DNA of 64,000 bases from Bugula neritina (lineage: Eukaryota > Bryozoa > Gymnolaemata > Cheilostomatida > Bugulidae). The notes beneath the pieces were generated by a model. It did not search any database. It had not been told where the DNA came from and was given only the letters and a program-made list of their open reading frames with translations. The stretch is taken from NCBI GenBank assembly GCA_964035545.1, contig OZ037769.1, positions 12,576,633 to 12,640,632 on the forward strand, given 5' to 3'. Made by a program: the position numbers and the translations under genes. This document shows positions 30,365 through 41,316 of this stretch, one piece after another. Position 1 is the stretch's first letter; each line of letters starts with the position of its first letter.

Positions 30365-31786
30365 CGTCACTTATGCTATTGCTCTGTTTATTAAATACTC
30401 GAAAAATGTCTCTTTATGAAAAACTGTGATAAGAAAGTATTATTATAAATGCTAATAAAATAATGCTCATAATGTTACTATAACTACTGAAAGTTTCATA
30501 CTTCTATAAAAACTGCAATTAATTGAAAGTTTGCTAAATGTTTATTGTAAATGAGATCTAATGCAAAAGCTAAAGGCTTAAGCATAAAAAACATATTATA
30601 GTATTTCCATGGCATTCCATCATCAGCTGAACTGTTTCTTGTGCCACTCAGTTAGCTGAGTGACATCATCAGTCCTTGTATAGAGTGGTGTAATAATCTA
30701 ATAATCATATATGGTTATCTGACTGAAGCTAACTTAAGTGTTCAGACCATAGAGCAAATTTCAACTTAGTATTATAGTCTACAAAGAGTATGTGCTTCTT
30801 ATTTGCTTGCATAGGTTTAGGGAGTTATTTTTCCTTTATACATACATATGCATGAATCTTTATAAGAAACTTTGGAATTATCCCTCTTTTACGTACACAT
30901 GCGCATGAATTCGTTTTGTTTTGGGAGTTATGTTTATTTTGTATATACCCATTTGGGAATTCTTTTTCTTTTTGTTGTGTGAATCCGGATTTGGCTGAAT
31001 TCAGACACTAGAACTTTGGGGTGTCTGATTTGGAAGAGTTTGGATGTTCGAGCTGAGTTCAAGTGTCTGATTCTGACGCCCGATTCTGAAGATCGAACGT
31101 CCGATTTAGACAATTGATAGCCCAAATCCCATTTTCGAAAGTTCGATTCTGCCCGATTTCTCGAGTAAAATAAGGCAAGCTCGCCAGCAGATACTCAGTC
31201 TACTGCTGGAGCTCAGAGGCACCATACTTATATACAGACTCATATGCTTTTCTTGGAAGCTTACCAATAAAGACATCTTGCACCTGGATTTGCCTTCTTT
31301 TTTCTCTCAACAAAGAGTTCTGTTTTCTTACAAATTCACAAATTATCATAATACGTCACATTGGTTCACACTAAACTTTATTCTCATGAAAATCCTACAT
31401 GATTTCTAATATTGGTTCGTCAAGACCAATTTAGTTATTTTGCTAAAATGCTAATACCAGAGCAAAAAAAAGCAGTTTCATTTTCAATTTAAAGCAATAT
31501 AATGTCATTTCTCAATTTAAAGGTTTGTCTTATAGCATTAAACGTTAAAATATTGCAGAAATGAAACAATTGCTGCTTTAAATTCTTAATCAAGCAGCAT
31601 TGCAGCTTTAAAAAATTTATTTATATAACAATGCAAAGTTTATACTTTTATTCTAACTTGGTTTATTTCTTGCTTTATATTTACTCAATTTATGTTCACA
31701 TTAAAAACACGTTAACTTCCATAAATTATATTAACTTCCATAATAGTATTTTTATATATAATATAATAAATATGTCCATTTGAAGT
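30365..31786. other. Intergenic between copies 1 and 2
   Basis: Convergent 3' flanks. Around 30980-31150 there is a GC-richer patch with repeated words TCTGATT/CCGATT and TTCGA. Its minus-strand ORF has no recognisable match. Confidence 0.5.
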
Positions 31787-33013
31787 TTATGCGCTGGATG
31801 GTCTGTAAGGGTAGCTAAAGGCTACTGGGGGATAAGGATGCTTGTTCTCTAAAAGTTTGAATGCCTGGATGTGAGCAAAAATAAGCAGCAATGCTTTTTG
31901 CTGTGGCTCCATTCTCGTGTCAAAGTCAAGAACAACTGTATATCGATCTTCGTAAATTCTGGCTATAGGCCTCTGGGGCATGGAGATTGTACTTGCCACT
32001 TGGTAATAGAGAAATGGGCAGGTTTTTCTTTGAATAATCAAGCAAATTTTGTTGTAAACAGCATCTAAAATTACAAAACTGTCAGCATTTTCCCTTCGGA
32101 TAAAACCGACTAGCGATTCACACTTGTCATATACGCGTACAGTTGGAGCAATATCTTTTGTCCCGAAGAAGCAACTAATTTGAGGAAGACCAAATTCGTC
32201 TTTAATGTATAAGCTAGATTCTTCACATTGAACATTTTCTTCAGCAACCATTTTTATTTGCCCGGACTGTCCATCTAGGACATCAGTAAACAAAAGCTCT
32301 CCCCTTAGATCTTTGTATGCGGGTCGTATTCTAAATCTTTGTATGTTATCGAAAACGCAAGAGAACGGTGTGCTTGGGTCACATCTTTCAGCTGGTAGCT
32401 CAGACAGGATATTCTGCGGCATTGGGTTTTGATGGAGCTGGTAAGTTGTGTGGTACATCTTTAGAGCATACAGCACCATAATAGATCTCATACACCCTGA
32501 CCAAGAGCATGTCGGAAGCTTGAGGGAAATAAATATTGAGCAACTTTTCTGTGATAACTCTACCACAACCTCTCCACATGAATTCTTAACAGAAATGATT
32601 TTATCCTTCATCATGAAGTCTGATGAATGCACCATGTTGAGCTCAGAACTTTGAAAAGTTGATCCGTCAGCGAAATATACAATCCAGGCATTATAAATTC
32701 GAGCTATTTTAAACTTTGCTCCTGTTCGATCAAATCCCCAAAGGCCCATGTTTTCACTTGGGCAAAAAAGCCCGCCTTCCGCAAAATATAAGACTTTGTC
32801 GGTTTCATCTCTGAATTCAATAGCTTCGTCTTCCTCATTCACATGCAAGGTTCCAAGTATGTTGTAATCTGTACCCAAGACATTGTAAACACACTTTCCT
32901 TTACAGTTTCTACCTTGAGCTCTGATGCTAATTGTCTGGTTGGACTCCAAGCTCGCCAATAGGTTCTGGCTGCATGATTGAACTTGGTTACAGGAAGTGA
33001 CACTCAATGCCAT
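31787..33013 (-). CDS. Scramblase/tubby-like superfamily protein, copy 2 (intronless)
   Basis: 408 aa on the minus strand; start at 33013 (MALSVTSCNQVQ), in the same position and context as copy 3. Same two-domain plan: domain 1 with NVLGTDYNILGTLHV, FAEGGLFC, WGFDRTGAKFKIAR and a hydrophobic CMRSIMVLYALKMY end; domain 2 with VYDKCESLVGFIRR, FVILDA, IARIYEDRYTVV and QQKALLLIFAHIQ. About nine residues in ten match copy 3, so the two arose recently or are kept alike by conversion. Cys-rich for a cytosolic protein. No intron, frameshift or stop. Function unknown; membrane-lipid role is inference from the fold resemblance. Confidence 0.78.
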   Translation of the reverse strand: MALSVTSCNQVQSCSQNLLASLESNQTISIRAQGRNCKGKCVYNVLGTDYNILGTLHVNEEDEAIEFRDETDKVLYFAEGGLFCPSENMGLWGFDRTGAKFKIARIYNAWIVYFADGSTFQSSELNMVHSSDFMMKDKIISVKNSCGEVVVELSQKSCSIFISLKLPTCSWSGCMRSIMVLYALKMYHTTYQLHQNPMPQNILSELPAERCDPSTPFSCVFDNIQRFRIRPAYKDLRGELLFTDVLDGQSGQIKMVAEENVQCEESSLYIKDEFGLPQISCFFGTKDIAPTVRVYDKCESLVGFIRRENADSFVILDAVYNKICLIIQRKTCPFLYYQVASTISMPQRPIARIYEDRYTVVLDFDTRMEPQQKALLLIFAHIQAFKLLENKHPYPPVAFSYPYRPSSA

Positions 33014-33281
33014 TTTTACCAATTTTTGTCGTTTTTTTATCAAAAAGCTTCTTGTCTTTTAGATGTTCAAGTGATGATTGTTATGTAAAGCACAATATGC
33101 ATTATTTGCATTTTTAAAAAAGTGGCTTCACAAAATTCTACATTTTAAATGATGATATTACTGTAAAAACAAAACATAAATATAGATAGACCAAGACACA
33201 TAAAATGTACTGAATACAAAAATACTATCGTCCATGGTGATGCTAAAATCATCAGCTGCACATTCATATGATAATGCAATA

Positions 33282-33476
33282 TATTATGATATAACATAAC
33301 AAAACATAATATAATTTAACATAATATATATAATATAATATATTATAACGTAATATATAATATAATATGGTATAAAACAATATAAAATAATATAATATAA
33401 CATAAAATAATATAACATAACATAACATAATATAATACAATAAAATATAATATAATATAATATATGATATAATATG
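33282..33476. repeat. AT-rich simple repeat (AATAT/ACATAAT)n
   Basis: Degenerate tract of ATAATATA/AACATAAT words abutting the 5' head of the SINE at 33479. Confidence 0.85.
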
Positions 33477-33478
33477 AT

Positions 33479-33699
33479 GGGAGCAGCCGTGGTCTAGGGG
33501 TTAGAGCGTTTGCCTAGTAAACCCGAAAGTCATGGGTTCGAGCCCAGACAAAGGCCATTGGTGATGTTAGGAAGAGCATCCAGTCATAATTGCTCCTGTG
33601 TCACATATGAATAAGTTCTTAGTCCTATTTAACAAACACCCTCACCACAATGAAAGGGTTTCTCACAGAATGGTGACTATAAACTTGTGTGAGTGAGCT
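33479..33699 (+). mobile_element. tRNA-derived SINE (family 1)
   Basis: Head GGGAGCAGCCGTGGTCTAGG with an A-box-like block, B box GGGTTCGAGCCC, body GATGTTAGGAAGAGCATCCA, and tail ending TATAAACTTGTGTGAGTGAG. Confidence 0.88.
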
Positions 33700-34033
33700 T
33701 TAATAGCCTTGATGTTATAGCTATCTTGAAGGAGCCAATATGTGTCTTTACAAATGAAATATTTTAGTTCTCCTGCAATTCAAAGGTGCAAATAAAAGAC
33801 CTCTCGCTCTCTTTTCCTAATCTGAACACCATTTTATGTTGAAAAGAGGTTTATGCAGAAGCTGTACATAGAGGTTTAGTTGTAAGTTTTATCACAAGTT
33901 TCATGCCTTTATAAACTCTAAAGCGTTCATGAAGTAATTGCCGACAGTAAATGTTGCTGTAATAGCAAGGTTCTTCTTGCTTTATTACTTTTTCTAACAT
34001 GCTCACAGAAAAATAATAAAAACATGTAAATAA

Positions 34034-34245
34034 ACTCACGCACGCAAGTTTATAGTCACTATCCCTGTGAGAAAACCCCAGATAGAAAGGGTTTTTGTTA
34101 AAGCGGGCTAAGGACTTATTTAAGATGAGGCACAGGAGCAACTATGACCAGATGCTCTTCCTAACATCAGCCTTTGTCCAGGCTTGAACCCATGACCTCG
34201 TGTTTACTAGGCAACCGATCTAACCCCTAGACCACGGCTGCTCCC
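34034..34245 (-). mobile_element. tRNA-derived SINE (family 1)
   Basis: Full-length copy in opposite orientation to the one at 33479. The pair sits between the divergent scramblase-like copies 2 and 3. Confidence 0.88.
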
Positions 34246-34850
34246 TAAATTAAAACATGTAAATGTTGTATGGTAAAGAAATTCATGTATGGTTGTCTTA
34301 ATTGCAATGCAGTGTTATTGAGTTTCTTTATTACATAGGTTGAAGTTTTTATAGTTGTTGCTAATATGCCAGGTAAATTAATTCAAAGGTTTAAGCTAAA
34401 AAAGAAATTTTTCACAAAAATTATTTTATACAGTTAATTCTATGATGAAACTCTAAGCAGAATCAATAACACATATATAACCTCGAAGAAGTCAAATTTC
34501 CACTAATTTTAATATATTTACTTTGGCTTGCGTTTCATATTTATAATTTACAAAAAAAAACCAATTTGCAGGTAATATTATATGCACCAAATCAACTCCT
34601 AATAAGGTAACAACTATATATGGACAGTTTCTTACAAATAGTTATATTTAATTTTTGACATAGAAAAACAAACCAAATTGAAAATATAATAACAAGGTAA
34701 CATAATCTAAAGTAGCTACAAAAATTTAAAATATTGCAGCTTCTTAGCATTTTTTAAAAATGTAAGATATGTGGACAATAATGCTTTGCATGATGATTGT
34801 TTAAAAATAGCTCATTCTTTTCAAAACACGATATTGAAAAATTAGTAAAA

Positions 34851-36077
34851 ATGGCATTGAGTGTCACATCTTGTAACCAAGTTCAATCATGCAGCCAGAA
34901 CATATTGGCGAGCTTGGAGTCCAACCAGACAATTAGCATCAGAGCTCAAGGTAGGAACTGTAAAGGAAAGTGTGTTTACAATGTCTTGGGTACAGACTAC
35001 AACATTCTTGGAACCTTGCATGTGAATGAGGAAGACGAAGCTATTGAATTCAGAGATGAAGTCGGTGGAGTCCTTTACTTTGCGGAAGGCGGGCTTTTTT
35101 GCACCACTGAAAACATGGCCCTTTGGGGGTTTGATCGCACAGGAGCAAAGTTTAAAATAGCTCGGCTTTATCATGCCTGGATTGTATATTTCCCTGATGG
35201 ATCAACTTTTCAAAGTTCTGAGCTCAACGTCATGCATTCATCGGACTTTATGATGAAAGACAAAGTGATTTCTGTTAAAAATTCATGTGGGGAGGTTGTG
35301 GTAGAATTATCACAGAAAAGTTGCTCAATATTTATTTCTTTCAAGCTTCCGACATGCTCTTGGTCAGGGTTCATGAGGTCCATTATGGTGCTGTATGCTC
35401 TAAAGATGTACCACACAACTTACCAGCTCCATCAAAACCCCATGCCGCAGAATATCCTGTCTGAGCTACCAGCTGAAAGATGTGACCCAAGCACACCGTT
35501 CTCTTGCATTTTCGATAACATACAAAGATTCAGAATACGAGCCTCATACAAAGATCTAAGGGGAGAGCTTTTGTTTACTGATGTCCTAGATGGACAGTCC
35601 GGGCAAATAAAAATGGTTGCTGAAGAAAGTGTTCAATGTGAAGAATCTAGCTTATACATTAAAGACGAGTTTGGTCTTCCTCAAATTAGCTGCTTCTTTG
35701 GGACAAAGGATATTGCTACTACTGTGCGAGTGTATGACAGCTGTGATTCGCTGCTTGGGTACATTCGAAGAGAAAATGTTGACAGCTTCAGCATCTTGGA
35801 TGCCGTGTACAACAAAACTTGTATTCTGGTTCAGAGAAAGACCTGCCCATTCCCTTACTTCCAAGTGGTAAGCACCACATGCGTACCAAACAAGCCCATA
35901 GCCCGCATTTATGAAGATCGGTATACCGTAGTGGTAGACGTGGAGTGTAACATAGAGCCTCAGCAGAAAGCATTGCTCCTTGTCTTTGCCCACGTTCAAG
36001 CCTCCGTGCTTCTGAATAACAAGCAGCCTTATCCAGCAGTTGTTTGCAGCTACCCTTACAGGCCTTCTACTGAATAA
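34851..36077 (+). CDS. Scramblase/tubby-like superfamily protein, copy 3 (intronless)
   Basis: 408 aa, start at 34851 as in copy 2 (an upstream in-frame extension to 34797 is not conserved). Same two tandem domains as its paralogues, with the C-terminal domain showing the scramblase-like order VYDSCDSLLGYIRR, FSILDA, IARIYEDRYTVVVDVE and QQKALLLVFAHVQ. Nearly identical to the inverted copy 2; the homology continues weakly for about 100 bp upstream (TTTTTAAAAATG, GTAAAAATGG). AATAAA at 36211. Being intronless among split genes suggests an ancestral retrocopy followed by local duplication. Molecular function not known. Confidence 0.78.
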   Translation: MALSVTSCNQVQSCSQNILASLESNQTISIRAQGRNCKGKCVYNVLGTDYNILGTLHVNEEDEAIEFRDEVGGVLYFAEGGLFCTTENMALWGFDRTGAKFKIARLYHAWIVYFPDGSTFQSSELNVMHSSDFMMKDKVISVKNSCGEVVVELSQKSCSIFISFKLPTCSWSGFMRSIMVLYALKMYHTTYQLHQNPMPQNILSELPAERCDPSTPFSCIFDNIQRFRIRASYKDLRGELLFTDVLDGQSGQIKMVAEESVQCEESSLYIKDEFGLPQISCFFGTKDIATTVRVYDSCDSLLGYIRRENVDSFSILDAVYNKTCILVQRKTCPFPYFQVVSTTCVPNKPIARIYEDRYTVVVDVECNIEPQQKALLLVFAHVQASVLLNNKQPYPAVVCSYPYRPSTE

Positions 36078-36359
36078 GCTAGTTCTTTGAAAAAAACTAT
36101 AGTCTAGACAAAATCAAATTACTATTCTAATCAGCACTGGATGCTTTTAAAAGAAGAACTATAACTCTTATAAAATATTCTGTTTATTTTTTTATTTTTA
36201 AATCAACTTTAATAAATCAATATTCAGATATATATGCTTTATTGAGTTACATTATAATCCAGCCAAAGTGTATCATGAAAATGTAAACAAATATAAAATA
36301 CATAGAGAACCGCAGCATAAATGTTGAAACACTTTCTACAAGAACCATACTAAAAAATG

Positions 36360-36437
36360 ATTGCCCTTACTGGGATTCGAACCCTAAACCTCCAGCTTGC
36401 AAGCAGACGCGTTGACTATTACACCACAGCGACTACT
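36360..36437 (-). mobile_element. tRNA-derived SINE head (family 2)
   Basis: On the minus strand: GCTGTGGTGTAATAGTCAAC, anticodon-like CTTGCAAG, B box GGGTTCGAATCCC. No 7-bp acceptor stem can be closed, so not called a tRNA gene. The D-arm side resembles tRNA-Gln/Glu. Confidence 0.65.
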
Positions 36438-37238
36438 GCCTATTCTCATCGCTACAGATACAAAAGTTGAACAAATTTTTGGTAAATAATCACAGCATGC
36501 TTATGTCTGGCCTCAAAACCAAAGCAGCATGAAATGGAGCAAAAAATATTTTTGATTGCACATGCAATTATGGAGCAATGCCTATAAAAAGGGTAAACTT
36601 GAATCATGAACACTCTGCTGTGCTGTAGGCTGGCATGTTGCAGAAGCAAAGCATTATGAAACAATTTTATCTTCACATTCTTTTCTCTGATTAAATTAAA
36701 AGTTAAGCCAAATAACATGTAAATTGTTCATGCTTTTTTTTCAGTTTATTTTTCATGTTTCATTGTTATGTACAGCAGGTAAAATCGTTTTTGCCTTGTA
36801 GTTTAGTTATAAATGTATGTGAAACTGAGTTTAACAACCATTACATTACAAACATGAAGTTAATAAAAATTCATTGCAGACTTAGAAGCAAGAGAGCAAG
36901 CTGGTGTGTCCGAGAAGCAAAAGAATGTTCAGCAGGCTAGAAATTTGCAGGCAGAAGTAAAGATTAAGAAAAGAGGAGAACAAGCTGCTAGAGAGGGAGC
37001 AACTTACACGCCGAGCAGGTTTTACTGAGAGAAGAATTAGCTAAAAAACAGAGGCTATATTTTGCAGGTGTTGATAGGTAAGTTCTTAGACTGTGGTCTT
37101 GTGATTATACTACTTGTTAGGTGCCAACACATTTCATGTCATGCTTGCTTACTTAATAACAAGTCAAATTTTGTGTTATTCAGTAATATACGTATATATG
37201 TGTACACACATACGTGCAAGAGCTCGCGCACACACACC

Positions 37239-37322
37239 TTACATATATATTACATATATATGTAATGTATATTACATATATATTACATATATATGTAATA
37301 AATATGTAATGTATATTGCATA
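37239..37322. repeat. (TATATTACA)n simple repeat
   Basis: Repeated ATATATTAC/ATATATGTAA words; partly self-complementary. Confidence 0.8.
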
Positions 37323-37739
37323 TAGCATAAAGTTTGTGGATCATTTATCGCTAAAGTAATAGTAATGTAACTGCATACGTATGAGTATTGCAATAATATA
37401 GCTGATGCTAAATTCTGTTGTTTTTGTATATAATAATTAATATACTCCTTGGATAATATGTTATGCTAAAATCTGTTGTAGGCTGAACAATGGTGCATGC
37501 GGCTCCCTAAGGATAAAACTGAAATGGAAATGTTCCAAAACTGACACTACTAATGAGGGCTACACTGAAGATGTTATCAAGTCTGTATTTTCTAAAGTAA
37601 GTGTAAATATTTCCTACTATGTCATGCCGGAACCATTAACACGAGAGAAAGTGTGATTTTGTGTGTATATCAATGTGTGTAGTTATACCTTTTCTTCTAA
37701 TAGTATGTAGCTGTTTTGATATAGTAAACTTAATATCTG

Positions 37740-38140
37740 TGAATATTATGGTAAGTATACAAATATTATAAGTAAATAAACACAAATACTATAGTAAGTA
37801 TACAAATATTATAAGTAAATAAACACAAATACTATAGTAAGTATACAAATATTATAAGTAAATAAACACAAATACTATAGTAAGTATACAAATATAAGTA
37901 AACAAACACAAATACTATAGTAAGTATACAAATATTATAAGTAAATAAACACAAATACTATAGTAAGTATACAAATATTGTAAGTAAATAAACACAAATA
38001 CTATGGTAAGTATACAAATTTCATAAGTAAGTAAACACAAATGCTATAGTAAGTATACAAATTTCATAAGTAAGTAAACACAAATGCTATAGTAAGTATA
38101 CAAATTTCATAAGTAAGTAAACACAAATGCTATAGTAAGT
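37740..38140 (+). repeat. Minisatellite carrying a consensus 5' splice site, DNAJC17 intron
   Basis: About nine units of ~43 bp, core CTATAGTAAGTATACAAAT plus ATAAGTAAATAAACACAAA. Each contains GTAAGTAT, a full 5' splice-site consensus. The array begins ~145 bp after the real donor at 37597 (GTAAGTGT). Confidence 0.88.
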
Positions 38141-38725
38141 ATACAAATGTATCACATGATTCAAGCACACACATTTGTAATTATGTGGTGTATTTGTTTG
38201 CGTTTTAGAGATATATAACTTATTTTTCTATTTAAAAAATTGCTGTTGTTATATTTATATAATACAAAATAATATATCAACAGAATTGACATTTACTGCT
38301 ATTTACAGTATGGGGATGTCTTCATTATACTTATCAGCTCTGAAAGAAATGGATCTGCTATTCTAGAGTTTGATAGCCTCTATGCTCAGGTAAAGCGTTC
38401 ACAGATCCTGCTATTAATAATAAATAACAATTGAATTCAATTTTGTTGCATATCATACGGTTATCATCTAAAATATCACTATTTAGGCGGGTTGGTATAC
38501 TAGTTGTGAAATATTGTATAAGCTAATATTTTTGACCTTTCACAGTAGGTCAAATGGCATTATTGGCTCTATATTTTACTGTTGCTTTTTGTTAATGTAG
38601 GAGATAACTCTATGACTCACCATGTTCCCCCTTATTTACCACATTATATATTTATAGTCACATGATACAACTTTCTCATGTACTCTATATAGTATTACTT
38701 TGTGCTTACTTTCTCCTTACTGTAA

Positions 38726-38737
38726 GTACACACACAC

Positions 38738-38806
<69 letters not shown>

Positions 38807-38999
38807 CGCACACACACCACGCATACACACACCACGCACACACACCACGCATACACACACCACGCATACACCATACACACCACGCATACACACACCACGC
38901 ATACACACACCACGCATACACCATACACACCACGCATACACACACACCACGCATACACACACCACACATACACCATACACACCACGCATACACACACAC

Positions 39000-39041
<42 letters not shown>

Positions 39042-39146
39042 CACGCACACACACCACGCACACACACACCACGCACACACACACGCACGCACCACGCGCA
39101 CACAAACACCACGCATACACACACCACACCACACACACACACACAC

Positions 39147-39227
<81 letters not shown>

Positions 39228-39234
39228 ACACTAC
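38726..39234. repeat. Long (CA)n-type microsatellite with CCACGCATACACA variant units
   Basis: Pure CA blocks at both ends enclose a tract of CACCACGCATACACA-type higher-order units. It lies in the DNAJC17 intron before exon 4 and is open in several frames by composition only. Confidence 0.95.
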
Positions 39235-40204
39235 TTAGAAAGCGTCAGCTAGTGTACTTGGTGTGTAGCCGCTGTGTATGTGTCATATACACGGCTAAAG
39301 CTGATGTGTTGCAATTTTTATATTCAGTTCATCTTTAGGCGGAGTCATTAGAAAGTGAGTCTGGGCTGTCAACATGTCCGTTAATTGTGTCCTGACTGAG
39401 TGGAAAACCTTTGCAATCCAAATCCGAAACGTTAAATGCATCTCCAACATCACCTCCTGAGAATGTAAGAGTTTTAACTTTTGTAAATTTATTAGATATT
39501 CTAATTTCATAATTTAAGTAATTAATTTAATAATTAATTGTAACAACTAACTCAATGACTTACTAATCTTATGGCAAACTTTTATCAAGTGCTGTGGGTA
39601 GATTTAATTTCTCAGAGATGTGCAAATTTGTTCGATTTTCAGCTCACAGCTCATGCTCTAGTTTTGTGATTTTAAAAATCTCATTCCTTTGTGAAATTGT
39701 AGACTCTTTTAATTTTTTTCATGCATCTTAAAACTGGCTGGTTTTAATGGTTTGACATATGATTTGCTTTAGTGTACTAATTGTGTGGGTGATAAATAAC
39801 ACTATATCTTTGCCAATGATCATTTATTATACAATATACGATGTTTTATACATTCTATGAGTAGAAATTATGCCAACTAATATCTTAAAGTAATGCAAAA
39901 GCAAAAATAATGCATATTAGGAATAATTACATTTATGAAAAAAGCAATAATATAATATAATTATGATAATAAAAAGTAATAAAATTATTATTTTTATTAT
40001 CAATTTTTAATAATACCACCAATCGAAAGGCAATTGTCAAGTATAATAGCACAACTCAGCCAGTAGGCCCTGTAAGAGTCTACACCCCACTGATAACACA
40101 TTGCTTTTTAATCATGAAACCACAAATGAGTGGGCATTAACCTTTGTCCCCCCCCCCTTAATTTCAATTAAAGTAGTTTTTTGCCATTGGCACACTTGAT
40201 ACTA

Positions 40205-40313
40205 CAGGAGAGAGGTGTCCGATTTCTTCAACTTCTCTTTCCTTGACCCCGGCTTTGGCATTGGCTCAATGATATAATTAACATCTGTACTTCTTTCCGA
40301 ATGCTTACCGAAA
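40205..40313 (-). other. Orphan exon-like segment (possible terminal exon)
   Basis: After a good acceptor (TTGTTGCAG) at about 40316 the minus strand reads LFGKHSERSTDVNYIIEPMP, then a basic stretch and stop TAG. I find no companion exons and do not recognise it. It lies antisense inside a DNAJC17 intron. Could be chance. Confidence 0.25.
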
Positions 40314-41316
40314 AGCTGCAACAACAATATAAGGATAATAAGCTATAATTTGCTAATAAAAATTCATTTTTCATGCTAGACAACAAAACAAAACTTTCTT
40401 AGGCTTTGTTATATTTGGCGCTAATTCTACAATTCATATTGGTATTCCAGGTGCTTTATATTGCAAGACATTCTCTTTTTTATTAGTATCAAAACATTAC
40501 GCCATTTTTCTGTCTTCAACAAAACTTTAATGCAACTGGCGTTTTTTGTAGTTTTGCTTAAAGTACAATTTTCTTGATGTTATTTTTAGCTGATTTTTTA
40601 TAAACCTGATAAGTAGAATGCATGTCCTGTTGGCTTTTAAAGGTAGTTTAGATGCAGTTGGTGTGGCATTGATTGGTCTATGGTGTCTCTTACGTTCTGT
40701 GTTGTGGCTTAGCGACTACTTTTTTTTAACAAACCTGAGTCATTAATCCCAGTTAGTTTCATCTGTAACCTCAATTGTGGAAGCAAAAAAAATTAGTCAT
40801 AATTTTACTGGCTCAACATTTAAACATAGTTCAACTACTACAGCCCAGGCTGCTATAAAAACAAGTTGACATCATGTGTTGTGAATAGCTGTATAGTTTA
40901 GAAGTTATTTTGCACTGCCTGCCTGTTTTAATTGCTCTATATCTCTACAATAATATGAAATTGTATAACATATATACTCTCATAACATGTAAATGAACCA
41001 TCAAATTACATTATTCCTATAATGTTTATTTTGCTAGCTTATTCAGTTTTGCTCTCAATATTTTTAAGTATTTTTAAACGTTTACCTGCTGAAATGTAGT
41101 CTTCTATTAATTATAATTTTTTATATTTTTGCAGTTAGTTGAAAAGTTTTATTTATTTATATTTTACAGGAAGCTTACAAAAATACCGTGGACTCCTCTA
41201 CAGACACTGATTCTGAGGACTTTGTGTTAAATAAGTTAGCCAAAGCTGAAGCCAGTATTCAAATAGTTGAACCTTTGCCTGCTGAACTCTATGATAATCG
41301 ATCAGGAAATTCCTAG

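Larger units (their letters stand above)
36880..41316 (+). pseudogene. DNAJC17: DNAJC17-like gene, decayed (RRM and C-terminal exons)
   Basis: DNAJC17 is a spliceosome-associated J-domain protein with a C-terminal RRM. Exons 36880-37077, 37482-37596, 38309-38389, 39339-39464, 41170-41316 all keep GT-AG borders and compatible phases. The RRM is clear: GSLRIKLKWKCSK, EGYTEDVIKSVFSKYGDVFI, SSERNGSAILEF. Breaks: exon 1 needs two frame changes (near 36960 and near 37010) to keep its coiled coil (RLRKEENKLLEREQLTRR, then EQVLLREELAKKQRLYF), and exon 4 has TGA at 39393-39395 exactly where the family has Trp before LxGxP. No J-domain exon was found upstream. Preserved introns argue against a retrocopy. 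Assembly error at all three sites is the alternative; a frameshifted but living gene is less likely. AATAAA at 41774. Confidence 0.75.

Noticed and set aside
38662-39338. Long His/Thr-rich and Cys/Val-rich ORFs on both strands
   Set aside because: Pure products of the (CA)n microsatellite.
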